DNA of 64,000 nt from Flammeovirgaceae bacterium (GCA_023251155.1 JAHEZH010000002.1:62001-126000); one strand, 5' to 3'; positions 38,364-48,178 are shown, counted from the stretch's first letter. Numbers and translations are program-made. Notes: generated from the sequence alone by a model not told the origin.

Positions 38364-39842
38364 ATGGGAAAAGAGATCACATCGCGAAGCGAAGATTACT
38401 CACAATGGTACCTCGATGTCGTAAAAAAGGCTGATTTGGCTGAAAATTCGGACGTCAGGGGCTGCATGGTGATCAAGCCCTACGGTTACAGCATCTGGGA
38501 AAAGATGCAACAGGGACTTGATAAAATGTTTAAAGACACCGGCCACGTCAATGCCTACTTCCCTCTTTTTGTACCTAAAAGTTTATTTGAAGCAGAAGAA
38601 AAAAATGCAGAGGGTTTTGCCAAGGAATGTGCCATTGTTACCCATTACCGGCTGAAAACGGATCCTAATAACAAAGGCAAGCTCATTGTTGATCCGGATG
38701 CCAAGCTGGAAGAAGAACTCGTGGTGCGGCCTACCAGTGAAGCAATTATCTGGAGCACCTATAAAAAATGGATTCAATCGTATAGAGATTTACCCATATT
38801 GATTAATCAATGGGCAAACGTAGTACGCTGGGAGATGCGCACACGTCTCTTTCTACGAACAGCGGAATTTCTCTGGCAGGAAGGCCACACTGCCCACTCT
38901 ACCGAAAAAGAAGCGGTAGCCGAAACCGTTCAGATGCTGGATGTCTATGCCGATTTTGCTGAAAACTTTATGGCGCTTCCGGTTATCCGGGGAAGAAAGT
39001 CAGAAAGTGAACGGTTCCCTGGTGCCATTGACACCTATTGCATCGAGGCGATGATGCAGGATGGTAAAGCCTTACAGGCCGGTACTTCGCATTTTCTGGG
39101 GCAGAATTTCGCGAAAGCATTTGATGTAAAATTTACCAGCAAAGAAGGTAAGCTTGAATCCGTATGGGGAACTTCATGGGGAGTAAGTACGCGCCTGATG
39201 GGGGCATTGATCATGGCTCACTCTGACGATGATGGCTTGATTATTCCACCCAAACTGGCTCCTATCCATGTAGTGATTGTTCCTATCTTCAAAACAGAAG
39301 AAGAGCTGGAAAAGATCTCCGCCAAAGTTCAGGAGTTAACTTCGGCTTTGCGGAAGCAAGGCTTGTCCGTAAAGTTTGATAACCGCGATACACATAAGCC
39401 AGGCTTCAAGTTTGCCGAATACGAAATGCGTGGCGTACCTGTGCGTATTGCCATTGGCCCTCGCGACCTGGAAAGTGGAACCGTAGAGCTCGCCCGCAGA
39501 GATACGAAAGAGAAAAAAGTATATGCTTTTGATGAAGTGGTAAAAATAGTCACCCCCCTGCTGGATGAAATTCAAGCCAATATCTACCAGCGTGCACTAA
39601 AGTTCAGAGAAGAGAAGACTACCTATGTAGATACCTACGAAGACCTGAAAAAAGTGCTGGACGATAAGGGAGGTTTTGTAATGGCCCATTGGGATGGCAC
39701 TGCCGAAACCGAAGCCATCATCAAAGACGAAACCAAAGCCACCATCCGCTGCATTCCACTGGATGCTCCGGAAGAACAAGGCAAATGCGTGTACTCCGGC
39801 AAGCCGTCGAGCAGACGCGTAGTATTTGCAAGAGCCTATTGA
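38364..39842 (+). CDS. proS: Prolyl-tRNA synthetase (archaeal/eukaryote-like type)
   Basis: 492 residues from ATG 38364 ([20 protein letters not shown]). An upstream in-frame ATG at 38271 precedes the promoter box and is rejected. Class II motifs are visible: motif 2 [24 protein letters not shown], and motif 3 around [16 protein letters not shown]. It lacks the editing insertion of the long bacterial ProS and ends with the conserved Tyr (VVFARAY), as in the short type found in Bacteroidota and Archaea. It charges tRNA(Pro). Confidence 0.97.
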   Translation: MGKEITSRSEDYSQWYLDVVKKADLAENSDVRGCMVIKPYGYSIWEKMQQGLDKMFKDTGHVNAYFPLFVPKSLFEAEEKNAEGFAKECAIVTHYRLKTDPNNKGKLIVDPDAKLEEELVVRPTSEAIIWSTYKKWIQSYRDLPILINQWANVVRWEMRTRLFLRTAEFLWQEGHTAHSTEKEAVAETVQMLDVYADFAENFMALPVIRGRKSESERFPGAIDTYCIEAMMQDGKALQAGTSHFLGQNFAKAFDVKFTSKEGKLESVWGTSWGVSTRLMGALIMAHSDDDGLIIPPKLAPIHVVIVPIFKTEEELEKISAKVQELTSALRKQGLSVKFDNRDTHKPGFKFAEYEMRGVPVRIAIGPRDLESGTVELARRDTKEKKVYAFDEVVKIVTPLLDEIQANIYQRALKFREEKTTYVDTYEDLKKVLDDKGGFVMAHWDGTAETEAIIKDETKATIRCIPLDAPEEQGKCVYSGKPSSRRVVFARAY

Positions 39843-39969
39843 AAAACCTCGTGAACATGCCTTTGTGGCTCACTAAAATCAAACGTTGAGCTACGAAGGC
39901 ATTAATAAAATTTATAGTCAACCCCTGTTAAGATAAGCGGAGTTCTTTCCCTACCTTTATACTCCCCCT

Positions 39970-40440
39970 ATGACTGAATGGTCTATTATTATATCCTTAA
40001 TCGCGCTGGGACTCGTTCTCATCATCATTGAGATCATCTTTGTGCCCGGCACTACCTTCGTGGGTGTAGGAGGATTCGTTTTTCTGGTCATTGGCATTTT
40101 CTTAAGCTTCAAGTATTTCGGCAGGGAAACAGGCTGGACCATTGTTGGCATTTCTTCCGTTATCTCCGGAGGATTGTTTTATTATTCCTTTAAAGCGGAC
40201 GTATGGAGCCGGTTTGCGCTGAAATCGACCATCGATAGCAAAGTCAACGAGGGGGAACTGGCTCAGCTGAGCCCTGGTCAGGAAGGCATTACGATCTCTG
40301 CGCTACGCCCGGTTGGCAAAGCCGAGCTGCTCAACAAACTATTTGAAGTAAAAACATTGGGTGAGTACGTAGACAGCGGTACTCGAATCCGCATTATCAA
40401 AATTTTATCAAATCAAATTATTGTCGAACCGATAAACTAA
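39970..40440 (+). CDS. NfeD-like membrane protein
   Basis: 156 residues. Two or three hydrophobic segments in the first 80 residues (including [26 protein letters not shown]) are followed by a C-terminal OB-fold-like domain ([35 protein letters not shown]) characteristic of NfeD. It lacks the ClpP-like serine protease domain of long NfeD proteins. Short NfeD proteins pair with flotillins; floA starts 4 nt after the stop, which supports that role. A -7-like box TACCTTTA (39952-39959) lies 10 nt upstream. Confidence 0.92.
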   Translation: MTEWSIIISLIALGLVLIIIEIIFVPGTTFVGVGGFVFLVIGIFLSFKYFGRETGWTIVGISSVISGGLFYYSFKADVWSRFALKSTIDSKVNEGELAQLSPGQEGITISALRPVGKAELLNKLFEVKTLGEYVDSGTRIRIIKILSNQIIVEPIN

Positions 40441-40444
40441 AACT

Positions 40445-41434
40445 ATGGGAGAAGTATCTTTTATTCTTGTTGTATTCCTGTGCATTGTCGCCTTTTTCTT
40501 ATTCATGTATTTTGTGCCTGTTGGCTTGTGGATCACCGCCATCTTTGCCGGTGTTAAGGTGACTATCGGTGAACTGATCGGTATGCGTATTCGTAAAGTA
40601 CCGCCAAGTATCATTGTTAACTCATTGATCACCGCTACCAAAGCTGGTATTCCTCTCACTACGCGTGAATTGGAAACCCACTATCTTGCTGGCGGTAATG
40701 TTCCCAATGTAATCCGCGCTTTGATTTCTGCGGATAAAGCAAACATCACATTAAGTTTCAAACAAGCCACTGCTATTGATCTTGCTGGTCGTGATGTGTT
40801 TCAGGCCGTACAGATTTCAGTAAACCCGAAAGTAATCAACACACCTAAAGTAGCTGCCGTAGCTGCCGATGGTATTCAGCTCATTGCGATTGCGCGGGTA
40901 ACGGTACGTGCAAGTTTGGCTCAGTTAGTGGGGGGTGCCGGTGAAGAAACCATCCTGGCCCGCGTAGGGGAAGGTATTGTTACTTCCATAGGTTCGGCGG
41001 TTTCACATAAGGAAGTGCTGGCCAACCCGGATAAGATTTCTAAGCTTGTTCTCTCCAGAGGATTGGATGCGGGTACCGCTTTCGAAATTCTTTCCATTGA
41101 TATTGCTGACGTAGATGTAGGTGCTAACATTGGCGCAAAACTTCAAACCGATCAGGCAGCTGCTGACTTACGTGTGGCTGAAGCGAAAGCCGAAGAAAGA
41201 AGAGCCATGGCGGTAGCAGTAGAGCAGGAAATGAAAGCCAAAGCGCAGGAAGCAAGAGCGAAAGTAATTGAAGCCGAAGCTGAAATTCCGAAGTCCATCG
41301 CAGCTGCTTTCCTTAATGGAAACCTGGGTGTAATGGATTATTACAAAATGCAAAACGTACAAGCCGACACTGAAATGAGAAACTCCATCTCGGGTAGCGG
41401 CAAGTCAGGCTCTGGCCCGGCACCTTCAAAATAA
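40445..41434 (+). CDS. floA: Flotillin-like protein FloA
   Basis: 329 residues. A membrane hairpin at the N-terminus ([23 protein letters not shown]) is followed by an SPFH/flotillin domain ([40 protein letters not shown]). An Ala/Glu-rich coiled coil comes next ([24 protein letters not shown]), then a short Gly/Ser tail. It matches the UPF0365/FloA family, which organises membrane microdomains in Bacillus. Clustering with NfeD is standard. A terminator follows at 41458. Confidence 0.96.
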   Translation: MGEVSFILVVFLCIVAFFLFMYFVPVGLWITAIFAGVKVTIGELIGMRIRKVPPSIIVNSLITATKAGIPLTTRELETHYLAGGNVPNVIRALISADKANITLSFKQATAIDLAGRDVFQAVQISVNPKVINTPKVAAVAADGIQLIAIARVTVRASLAQLVGGAGEETILARVGEGIVTSIGSAVSHKEVLANPDKISKLVLSRGLDAGTAFEILSIDIADVDVGANIGAKLQTDQAAADLRVAEAKAEERRAMAVAVEQEMKAKAQEARAKVIEAEAEIPKSIAAAFLNGNLGVMDYYKMQNVQADTEMRNSISGSGKSGSGPAPSK

Positions 41435-41457
41435 AAAACGGAAAAGACTTTTTCTCT

Positions 41458-41485
41458 AAAGGCGACCCGCAACGGTCGCCTTTAT
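41458..41485 (+). terminator. Rho-independent terminator after floA
   Basis: AAAGGCGACC (41458-41467) pairs with GGTCGCCTTT (41474-41483) around a 6-nt loop, followed by a T-rich tail. Confidence 0.8.
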
Positions 41486-41527
41486 TATTATGTCAGTAAC
41501 GATTCTATTTTGAACTCTTCGTAAATA

Positions 41528-41555
41528 AAAAAAGGATCGTTGCCAATCCTTTTTT
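41528..41555 (-). terminator. Terminator after lysC
   Basis: AAAAAAGGAT (41528-41537) and ATCCTTTTTT (41546-41555) form a stem with an 8-nt loop. On the minus strand a T-rich run follows, fitting the end of lysC. Confidence 0.75.
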
Positions 41556-41573
41556 AAAGCGACATTATCCTGA

Positions 41574-42896
41574 TTACTTCAATCCAAACAATCCTTCATT
41601 CAAAAGATTGAGTGCTTTGTCTTTGTGTGAGCGATCGACCAGTATAGAGATATTATTATAACTACCTCCGTAGGACACCATACGGATAGGAATGGACCCG
41701 AGTGAATCAAATACGTATCGTAATACTCCTTCTTTGTCGGCAAGATGATTCCCTACAATACAAATGATGGTTTGATTCTGATCTACTTCAATAGAGCCAA
41801 AGTTTTCTAGCTCTTCTACAATGGCGTTAAGGTATTTGTTATCATCAATCGTAACGGATACTGCCACCTCTGATGTGGATACCATATCAATTGAAGTTTT
41901 ATTCTTTTCAAACACCTCAAACACTTTGCGCAGGAAACCATGTGCCAGCAGCATGCGTGATGATTTAATCTTGATCGCGGTAATATCATCTTTTGCAGCG
42001 ATGGCTTTAAACTCTCCGCTGGTTCCTTTATTGCTGATGAGTGTTCCGAACGCTTTTTCGTCCATGGTATTCTTCAGACGAACAGGCACACTATATTTCT
42101 GTGCTGGCACAATCGTAGAAGGGTGAAGAATTTTTGCACCGAAGTAAGCCAGCTCAGATGCTTCATCGAACGTCAGTTCGGCGATGGGAACGGTTTTTTT
42201 CACAATACGCGGATCATTGTTGTGCATACCGTCAATGTCCGTCCAGATCTGGATTTCCTCTGCGCGAATAGCTGCTCCAATCAATGAAGCGGTATAATCA
42301 CTACCTCCACGTTTCAGGTTATCGATTTCATTTTTATGATTGCGGCAGATGTATCCTTGGGTAACGATGATGTCCACATTACTCATTGTTTCAATGATCG
42401 GTTTCAATCGCTCACTGATCTTCTCCAGTTCAGGTTCGTTATTCTCATCAATGGACATGAAGTGCAATGCCGGCAACAAACGCGCTGGGGTTTTGCGCTC
42501 CTGTAAATGATGATAGAATAGTTCCGTTGAGATCAATTCGCCCTGTGCCAGCAACTCGCGGTAGCTACGCTCATCAAAGCGACCCGCTGCCAGCAGGCGG
42601 AACAAGCTAAAGTAACGACTTACTATTTCCTGGCCGATGGCTTTGTATGCTTCCGTTGTATAAAGCTCATTGATAAAAGTAGTGTAATGCTTTTCCAGTT
42701 CAGCTATTTCCTGTTGAGCTCCTGTTTGCTGCTGTGCCAGCAAGTGATCGCCAATGCGAACAAGGGTATTGGTGGTGCCACTCAATGCTGAAAGCACCAC
42801 AATCTTTTTACCGGGGGTATCCAGTAAAAGGGTTGCGATTTTTTTCATGCGCTCAGGTTTTCCAACCGAGGTACCACCAAATTTTACAACTAACAT
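41574..42896 (-). CDS. lysC: Aspartate kinase (monofunctional)
   Basis: 440 residues, starting MLVVKFGGTSVG (kinase nucleotide loop). The GGSDYTASLIGAAIRAEEIQIWTDIDGM motif of the catalytic site follows. Two ACT domains occupy about residues 300-440 (AIKIKSSRMLLAHGFLRKVFEVF and TIICIVGNHLADKEGVLRYVF). It makes aspartyl phosphate for lysine, threonine and methionine synthesis, and the ACT domains suggest lysine or threonine feedback. There is no fused homoserine dehydrogenase. The gene has its own TATATTTG promoter box. Confidence 0.97.
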   Translation of the reverse strand: MLVVKFGGTSVGKPERMKKIATLLLDTPGKKIVVLSALSGTTNTLVRIGDHLLAQQQTGAQQEIAELEKHYTTFINELYTTEAYKAIGQEIVSRYFSLFRLLAAGRFDERSYRELLAQGELISTELFYHHLQERKTPARLLPALHFMSIDENNEPELEKISERLKPIIETMSNVDIIVTQGYICRNHKNEIDNLKRGGSDYTASLIGAAIRAEEIQIWTDIDGMHNNDPRIVKKTVPIAELTFDEASELAYFGAKILHPSTIVPAQKYSVPVRLKNTMDEKAFGTLISNKGTSGEFKAIAAKDDITAIKIKSSRMLLAHGFLRKVFEVFEKNKTSIDMVSTSEVAVSVTIDDNKYLNAIVEELENFGSIEVDQNQTIICIVGNHLADKEGVLRYVFDSLGSIPIRMVSYGGSYNNISILVDRSHKDKALNLLNEGLFGLK

Positions 42897-42922
42897 TTTG
42901 TTTATGATTTAATTAAGGGAGG

Positions 42923-42953
42923 CAAATATATGGTTACAAGTTATTGGCTACAA
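42923..42953 (-). promoter_or_regulatory. Promoter of lysC
   Basis: Reading the minus strand: TTG at 42953-42951, a 20-nt spacer, then TATATTTG at 42930-42923, a perfect TAnnTTTG. The leader to the ATG at 42896 is about 20 nt. Confidence 0.5.
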
Positions 42954-42993
42954 GCTTCTGGCCAATAAGCTTGCCGCCAATAGCCAGAAGCTT
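42952..42993. repeat. Palindromic intergenic element, AAGCTTCTGGC words
   Basis: AAGCTTCTGGC (42952-42962) is perfectly inverted at 42983-42993 with a 20-nt centre that itself contains AAGCTTG. It lies between the gdh-type gene and lysC (both minus) and reaches up to the lysC promoter. Confidence 0.65.
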
Positions 42994-42997
42994 ACCG

Positions 42998-44227
42998 CTA
43001 TTTCACCAGTTGCTCCAATGCGATCTCAAAGGAAGACTGTGCGATGTTTGTCTTTGCTTTATTCTTATCTAACGTTCGTTCGAGAGCGGTGCGAATGATC
43101 TTTGAAATGTCTCCGAAAATATCTTTGTCTTCCATACTCACTTCACTTTCCATAAAGTAAGCGAACACACGCGCCATACCACAGTTAGCAATAAAATCAG
43201 GAATGACGGAGAATTGCTGATCGGCATACACCCCTGTCGGGCCAAAGAAGATTTCCGGATCGGAGAAAGGAACGTTGGCACCACAAGAGAATACTTCCAC
43301 TTTTGACTTCACCATTTTGTCTACCTGCTCTTTGGTGACCAACCGTGATGCCGCTGCGGGGATGAAAATCTCGAAATCCAGATCCCATATTTTCTGATTC
43401 ACTACATCAAACGGGAGCAGATCAGCAGCTATTAATTTATTTCCCTGGCGATTAACCACCAACTGTTTGATCTCCTCCAGTGAATACCCTTTCTGGTTAA
43501 TCAACCCGCCTTCGTGAGTAAGTATGCCTACAATCTTTACACCGGCCTGAGCTAAATAAAATCCTGCTGCCGCACCTACGTTGCCCCAGCCTTGCACTAC
43601 CGCCCGTTTGCCTTGCAGCTGGCCACCCCATAATTCATAATAATGTTTGATGGCCTGTGCCACACCATACCCCGTACACATATCGGCCACGGTATATTTC
43701 TTGGCCAGTGACGGGGTGAATTGTTCGTCTTCAATGACTTTAATCACACCTTGTCTCAACTGACCAATGCGATTTACTTTTTGTGGTTCACTTGGTTTGT
43801 AATGACCTGTAAAGACACCTTCCTGCGGATGCCAGATACCTACATCTTCCGTATGCGGAATCACTTCATGAATCTCATCTACGTTCAAATCGCCACCCGT
43901 GCCATAGTAATATTTTAATAAAGGCATCACCGCCTGATACCAGCGATGCAGTACTTCTGCCTTGCGCGGATCATGCGGATCGAAGTTGATACCTGACTTC
44001 GCTCCCCCAATCGGAGGACCAGAAACTGTAAACTTCACTTCCATCGTTTTGGCGAGCGACTCTACTTCACGTTTATCCAGACCTTTACGCATACGTGTAC
44101 CTCCGCCCGCTGCTCCGCCACGCAATGAATTAATCACTACCCACCCTTCCGCTTCGGTCTCTGAATCTTTCCACTCAAAAACGATCTCTGGTTTCTTATT
44201 TTCAAACTTCTGTAACAGCTCTTTCAT
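42998..44227 (-). CDS. Glu/Leu/Phe/Val dehydrogenase family protein
   Basis: 409 residues. The substrate-binding region contains GGAAGGGTRMRKG and the catalytic-lysine motif PPIGGAKSGI. A Rossmann NAD-binding domain (AVVQGWGNVGAAAGFYLAQAGVKIVGI) follows. It catalyses reversible oxidative deamination of glutamate or a branched-chain amino acid. Family members differ by substrate and I cannot tell which applies; it is shorter than hexameric GdhA (about 450) and closer to leucine dehydrogenase-like forms. The TATATTTG box 5 nt before the ATG predicts an almost leaderless mRNA. Confidence 0.9.
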   Translation of the reverse strand: MKELLQKFENKKPEIVFEWKDSETEAEGWVVINSLRGGAAGGGTRMRKGLDKREVESLAKTMEVKFTVSGPPIGGAKSGINFDPHDPRKAEVLHRWYQAVMPLLKYYYGTGGDLNVDEIHEVIPHTEDVGIWHPQEGVFTGHYKPSEPQKVNRIGQLRQGVIKVIEDEQFTPSLAKKYTVADMCTGYGVAQAIKHYYELWGGQLQGKRAVVQGWGNVGAAAGFYLAQAGVKIVGILTHEGGLINQKGYSLEEIKQLVVNRQGNKLIAADLLPFDVVNQKIWDLDFEIFIPAAASRLVTKEQVDKMVKSKVEVFSCGANVPFSDPEIFFGPTGVYADQQFSVIPDFIANCGMARVFAYFMESEVSMEDKDIFGDISKIIRTALERTLDKNKAKTNIAQSSFEIALEQLVK

Positions 44228-44232
44228 GGGGG

Positions 44233-44240
44233 CAAATATA
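44233..44240 (-). promoter_or_regulatory. -7 box (TATATTTG) 5 nt before the dehydrogenase ATG
   Basis: A perfect TAnnTTTG on the minus strand ending 5 nt before the start codon at 44227. No -33 element at the usual distance is evident. Confidence 0.45.
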
Positions 44241-44245
44241 CAAGA

Positions 44246-44320
44246 TGCACGCTACAAGATGCCGGATACGGAATGTGTTTGCCTTGTACTGATCTGTCCG
44301 GTATCCTGTGTGCGCCATTG
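44246..44320. repeat. Weak palindromic element, GGATAC/GTATCC words
   Basis: GGATACGG (44264-44271) is inverted as CCGGTATCC (44298-44306) with one extra base. Words such as CAAGATGC and TGTGCGCC give further loose symmetry. It lies between two minus-strand genes. Confidence 0.35.
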
Positions 44321-44322
44321 CA

Positions 44323-45402
44323 CTATGCGCCAACAATCAATCCTCCGCTTGAATCTCGTATGGCTCCGGTCACGCTCTTTAATGCATTCACTTCATGGCG
44401 CAAACGCAGCACGCCAAGTAGTGCAAATACCAGTGCTTCCTTGAATTCAATGATTTTCTGATCGGGGACGATTACTTTGGCCTTACCTTTTAGCTTATCG
44501 GCTAATACGTTGATAAAAAAGGTATTGTATGCTCCTCCTCCGGTAGCGATCAGCTTGAGAACATGATCTGATGGGGGAACAGCGCGGGCAATCTCTTCGG
44601 CTATTGATTCGCAGAATGTGCGGAGGCGATCCTGTAATGATATTGAATCATTATCAAGCAAGGGTTGTATCTCCTTTTCAAATCCTTCGCGCCCCAGTGA
44701 TGGACGTGTTTTTCTTAATGGCTGATACACTGCTCTCAGTTGCTGAACCAATTTCTTATCTACTTTCCCTTTCGCAGCGATAGCACCTCCACGATCGTAT
44801 TGCTTGTTGATTTTATTTACCAGATGGTTCAATCCCATGTTGGCAAAGCAAATGTCAAAGGCTTTACGAACACCTTTTATTTCCATCGACAGATTAGCAA
44901 TTCCGCCAAGGTTGAGGCACACCTCGTACCCCGAAAACAAATAATGATCACCAATAGGAACCAGTGGTGCACCTTGTCCACCCAGTGTTACATCCAGGCT
45001 TCTGAAATCATACACTACCGGCATACCCGTAATGCGGTGTATGGTATTGCCATCGCCTAACTGAAAAGTAAATCCGTTGTGGGGCTGATGGAATACAGTA
45101 TGACCGTGCGAGGCAATCAGGTCAAGTTGTTGAATCTTATTTTGCCGGATAAAATCCATACACTGCTCACCAATAAATTTTCCGTAGGCAGCATGCAACG
45201 CAAGAAGTTCTTTTCCGCCAAGTAAATGTGCGGTGCCCAGCTTTTTCTTCCATGCCGCGGTGTACTTAATCGTGGTGCCGGCAATGATCTTTGCTTTCCA
45301 CTTGTTTTTATACGCTATAGACGTATAGGCAATATCAAGACCATCCAGCGAAGTGCCCGACATGAGACCGAGCACGTGGTAGCTATTTTTTTTTACTTTC
45401 AT
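44323..45402 (-). CDS. anmK: Anhydro-N-acetylmuramic acid kinase
   Basis: 359 residues with the ASKHA-fold ATP motif GLMSGTSLDGLDIAYT at the N-terminus. VCLNLGGIANLS (phosphate 2) and IATGGGAYNTFFI near the C-terminus follow. It phosphorylates and hydrates 1,6-anhydro-MurNAc, the product of lytic transglycosylases, feeding cell-wall recycling. The MltD-like enzyme in this window would supply that substrate. Length is normal. A TAAATTTG box lies 19 nt before the ATG. Confidence 0.96.
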   Translation of the reverse strand: MKVKKNSYHVLGLMSGTSLDGLDIAYTSIAYKNKWKAKIIAGTTIKYTAAWKKKLGTAHLLGGKELLALHAAYGKFIGEQCMDFIRQNKIQQLDLIASHGHTVFHQPHNGFTFQLGDGNTIHRITGMPVVYDFRSLDVTLGGQGAPLVPIGDHYLFSGYEVCLNLGGIANLSMEIKGVRKAFDICFANMGLNHLVNKINKQYDRGGAIAAKGKVDKKLVQQLRAVYQPLRKTRPSLGREGFEKEIQPLLDNDSISLQDRLRTFCESIAEEIARAVPPSDHVLKLIATGGGAYNTFFINVLADKLKGKAKVIVPDQKIIEFKEALVFALLGVLRLRHEVNALKSVTGAIRDSSGGLIVGA

Positions 45403-45421
45403 CTTTCGTTTTAAGTAATTA

Positions 45422-45429
45422 CAAATTTA
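45422..45429 (-). promoter_or_regulatory. -7 box (TAAATTTG) upstream of anmK
   Basis: A perfect TAnnTTTG on the minus strand, 19 nt before the anmK ATG; no convincing -33 partner. Confidence 0.45.
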
Positions 45430-45549
45430 GAATGGCGGAGTACACATTTCAGAACCATTTCGTATTTGCCATACCCGATTCAGCAGTTCATCTTTTGTAC
45501 TTTATGGGTGAATCTAAAACTTTATCTCATCCAATCACATCTACTACTA

Positions 45550-45557
45550 TATCTTTG
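45550..45557 (+). promoter_or_regulatory. -7 box (TATCTTTG) upstream of coaX
   Basis: A perfect TAnnTTTG, 30 nt before the coaX ATG. The region is shared with the divergent anmK promoter; the two boxes are about 120 nt apart. Confidence 0.45.
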
Positions 45558-45587
45558 AGGCGACAATAAAAGTAGCGATTTAGTTTT

Positions 45588-46313
45588 ATGAACTTAGTTC
45601 TTGATTTGGGCAATACGCGCATCAAAGCGGCTTTATTTCATGCCAGTGAGCTTGTCGAAAAATCAACTTTTCCATCCACCACAGCGCTATTATCCTTTCT
45701 GGAACAACATCAATTTGAACATGCTATCGTAAGCAGCGTGAACCAGTCGGCCGATGAAATTCTACGGGCGGTGAACGTAACCGGCAAAAAGTTCAAACTG
45801 AAAGCCGCGATGCCATTACCCATTAAAAACCACTATGCAACACCGGATACACTGGGGGTGGACCGGTTAGCCGGAGCCTGTGGTGCTTTTCATCTTTTTC
45901 CGAACAGCGATTGCCTGGTAGTGGATGCCGGAACATGCATCAACTATGAGTTTATCAACAAGCATGGTCATTATCTGGGGGGAGCTATTTCACCAGGGAT
46001 CACGATGCGATTTGAAGCCATGCACAAGTTTACAGCCCGGCTACCGTTAGTACATTTTACTATTGATACTCACGTGCCGATGATCGGAGACAGCACCGAA
46101 ACATGTATGCAAAGCGGTGTGGGCAATGGTGTTGTGGCAGAAGTGGACGGAACAATTGAGAAATACATTACTAATTATCCGGACTTGGTAGTGATTTTAT
46201 GCGGAGGCGATGCCGCATTATTTGAAAACAGGCTTAAACACCGCATATTTGTGGCCCCCGATCTCATTTTAAAAGGACTAAACAGCATTTTACTCTATAA
46301 TGTCAGTATTTAA
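45588..46313 (+). CDS. coaX: Type III pantothenate kinase
   Basis: 241 residues. ASKHA motifs are present: DLGNTRIKAALF at the N-terminus, TLGVDRLAGACGAF (pantothenate site), VVDAGTCINYEF (phosphate 2) and ISPGITMRFEAMH. It phosphorylates pantothenate at the start of CoA synthesis, is not feedback-inhibited by CoA and replaces CoaA. The last 14 nt overlap the next gene, so translation is coupled. Confidence 0.95.
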   Translation: MNLVLDLGNTRIKAALFHASELVEKSTFPSTTALLSFLEQHQFEHAIVSSVNQSADEILRAVNVTGKKFKLKAAMPLPIKNHYATPDTLGVDRLAGACGAFHLFPNSDCLVVDAGTCINYEFINKHGHYLGGAISPGITMRFEAMHKFTARLPLVHFTIDTHVPMIGDSTETCMQSGVGNGVVAEVDGTIEKYITNYPDLVVILCGGDAALFENRLKHRIFVAPDLILKGLNSILLYNVSI

Positions 46314-47559
46314 CAGGTTTTATTTGGTTGTAGCCTTTGTGGGATTGGCATGCCTTTCAGTAAATGGCCAGGCGGCTTACACTCCTTTCTCTTCTTTTGG
46401 CATAGGTGATTATTACGGCAATTCACTGGTGCATAACCAGGGCATGGGCGGTGTAGGTATCAGCAATCCGCAAACCTGGTATTTGAACAATCAAAACCCC
46501 GCTTTGCTTGTCTTCAATACGCTGACTTCATTCAGTGCCGGCTACCTGGTTGATTCGCGAACCATTCGTAACAGCAGCGCTAACGAAAAAAACACCAATG
46601 GTAACATTAACTACCTGGTATTAGGATTACCTATCAAACGAGGTAAGTGGACTACTTCCATTGGGATGAATCCCTATACCAATGTCAATTACAAACTGAC
46701 CTACACACAGGAAATTGAAAACAGCGTCAATACCGTAGATGTGACCGAGACCGGAGCCGGTGGTATCAATCAACTGTCATGGTCGCACGGAGTAGCGATT
46801 ACCCGCAATATTTCTGTGGGACTCAAAGCCAACTACTACTTCAGCTCTATCGACCGGCATTTTGTCAATCAATTGTCGCAGTCGGCTTCTACCTTGATCA
46901 TTCCTTCCATTCACACACGCCAGCATTTTTCTGATTTTAACCTGACCGGCGGTTTATCTATCCGCAAAGATTCTTTATTCAAGAAAAACTACCGTTTCAA
47001 TTTTGGGGTGGTGTACGATTTCAAAACCAACATTAAAACCAAGTACTATGAAGCCGTGGAACGTAACGGAACAACCATTGATACATTAGCTAACAACGAA
47101 ATCAGGCAAACCACACTACCTCAAACCATAGCTGCAGGCCTCTCGTTTGGTCGTCCTGAGTACTGGACTCTGGGAACGGATTTCACGTTTCTTGATTACA
47201 GTCAGTTCCGGGACATCAATGGAAGTAATTCAGGAACGACTCAGGGATGGAAGTGGGCCGTAGGCGCAGAGGTCACACCCGATCCGCTTTCCGTGAGCAG
47301 CTACCTGAAGAGAATGACCTATCGTACTGGCGTGAGTCTTGAAAAATATCCCTACCTGATCAATGGGAATACCTTGCAGGACATGTCTGTTAACTTCGGG
47401 TTCTCTATGCCAGTGAGCCGTGTGTCCAATCTTGATTTTGCGGTGAAGTATGGGCAGCGTGGAGACATTAAAACCAATACCGTCTCTGAAAAATACTTTA
47501 AGGTATCGCTGGGTATTACCTTCAACGATCAATGGTTTATCAAGAGAAGATTCGATTAA
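46300..47559 (+). CDS. Predicted outer-membrane beta-barrel protein
   Basis: 419 residues with a signal peptide ending SVNGQ (about residue 24). The mature start (AAYTPFSSFGIGDYYGNSLVHNQGMGGVGISN...NPALLVF) resembles FadL-like Bacteroidota proteins. Alternating strands run to the end (KVSLGITFNDQWFIKRRFD). No catalytic motif is seen. It overlaps coaX by 14 nt and precedes lptC. Proteins of this type follow coaX in several Bacteroidota and are thought to be envelope proteins of unknown function. Confidence 0.85.
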   Translation: MSVFNRFYLVVAFVGLACLSVNGQAAYTPFSSFGIGDYYGNSLVHNQGMGGVGISNPQTWYLNNQNPALLVFNTLTSFSAGYLVDSRTIRNSSANEKNTNGNINYLVLGLPIKRGKWTTSIGMNPYTNVNYKLTYTQEIENSVNTVDVTETGAGGINQLSWSHGVAITRNISVGLKANYYFSSIDRHFVNQLSQSASTLIIPSIHTRQHFSDFNLTGGLSIRKDSLFKKNYRFNFGVVYDFKTNIKTKYYEAVERNGTTIDTLANNEIRQTTLPQTIAAGLSFGRPEYWTLGTDFTFLDYSQFRDINGSNSGTTQGWKWAVGAEVTPDPLSVSSYLKRMTYRTGVSLEKYPYLINGNTLQDMSVNFGFSMPVSRVSNLDFAVKYGQRGDIKTNTVSEKYFKVSLGITFNDQWFIKRRFD

Positions 47560-47583
47560 CAACACCTGAAAAATAAAAACGTG

Positions 47584-47613
47584 AAGGCTGGCCTGTAAAG
47601 CTGGCCTTTTTAT
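47584..47613 (+). terminator. Weak terminator before lptC
   Basis: AAGGCTGGC (47584-47592) pairs with GCTGGCCTT (47600-47608) with two G-U pairs, followed by five T. It could partly uncouple lptC from the upstream genes. Confidence 0.5.
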
Positions 47614-47629
47614 TGCAGCCCCCGCTTTA

Positions 47630-48178
47630 ATGACTGATCACAAAAGAAAATACGTTTCCCTCGTTGCGCTGCTGGCCATGGCGCTGGCGCTATTCAGTTG
47701 CGAGACGGAGATGAAAAAACAGATTGCTGTCTATAATGGCTCTCTGCGCGAGTTTGAAAATGTAGACATGACCTACAGCGAGAAGGATGCCGTAAAGGTG
47801 AAGATGCAGGCAAAAAAAATCATTGAACTGCAGAATGGCGATCGTGAGTTTCCGGACGGATTGTACATGGAGTTTTTCGATGTGGTGACCGGAGAAAAGA
47901 CATCTACGCTGAAGGCAAACAATGCCTATTATTTCAAAGAAGAAGATCAATGGCGTGGCCGCGGAAAAGTGGAAGTCAAGAACATTCAGAAGCATCAGGA
48001 GCTTACCACTGAAGAATTATTCTGGAAACCGGCAACCAAAAAAATATTCACGGACAAATTTGTCACCATACGTGAGATTGACCGCGTGATTTATGGCACT
48101 GGCCTGGAGACCGATCAGAACCTGACCAACTACACGATCACCAAACCGGAAGGGGAGTTTGATGTGGAAGAAAATTAA
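47630..48178 (+). CDS. lptC: LPS export lipoprotein LptC
   Basis: 182 residues. A signal sequence with lipobox (ALALFSC, Cys24) means it is likely a lipoprotein rather than the single-TM form of E. coli. The OstA-like beta-jellyroll region includes VKVKMQAKKIIELQNGDREFPDG, LKANNAYYFKEEDQWRGRGKVEVKN, and EELFWKPATKKIFTDKFVTI. LptC passes lipopolysaccharide from LptBFG to LptA in the periplasm. Here it follows coaX and a barrel gene, a Bacteroidota arrangement. Confidence 0.9.
   Translation: MTDHKRKYVSLVALLAMALALFSCETEMKKQIAVYNGSLREFENVDMTYSEKDAVKVKMQAKKIIELQNGDREFPDGLYMEFFDVVTGEKTSTLKANNAYYFKEEDQWRGRGKVEVKNIQKHQELTTEELFWKPATKKIFTDKFVTIREIDRVIYGTGLETDQNLTNYTITKPEGEFDVEEN

Noticed and set aside
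46300-47559. T9SS C-terminal sorting domain on the barrel protein
   Set aside because: The end looks like a final membrane strand region, not the Gly-rich sorting domain of about 80 residues.
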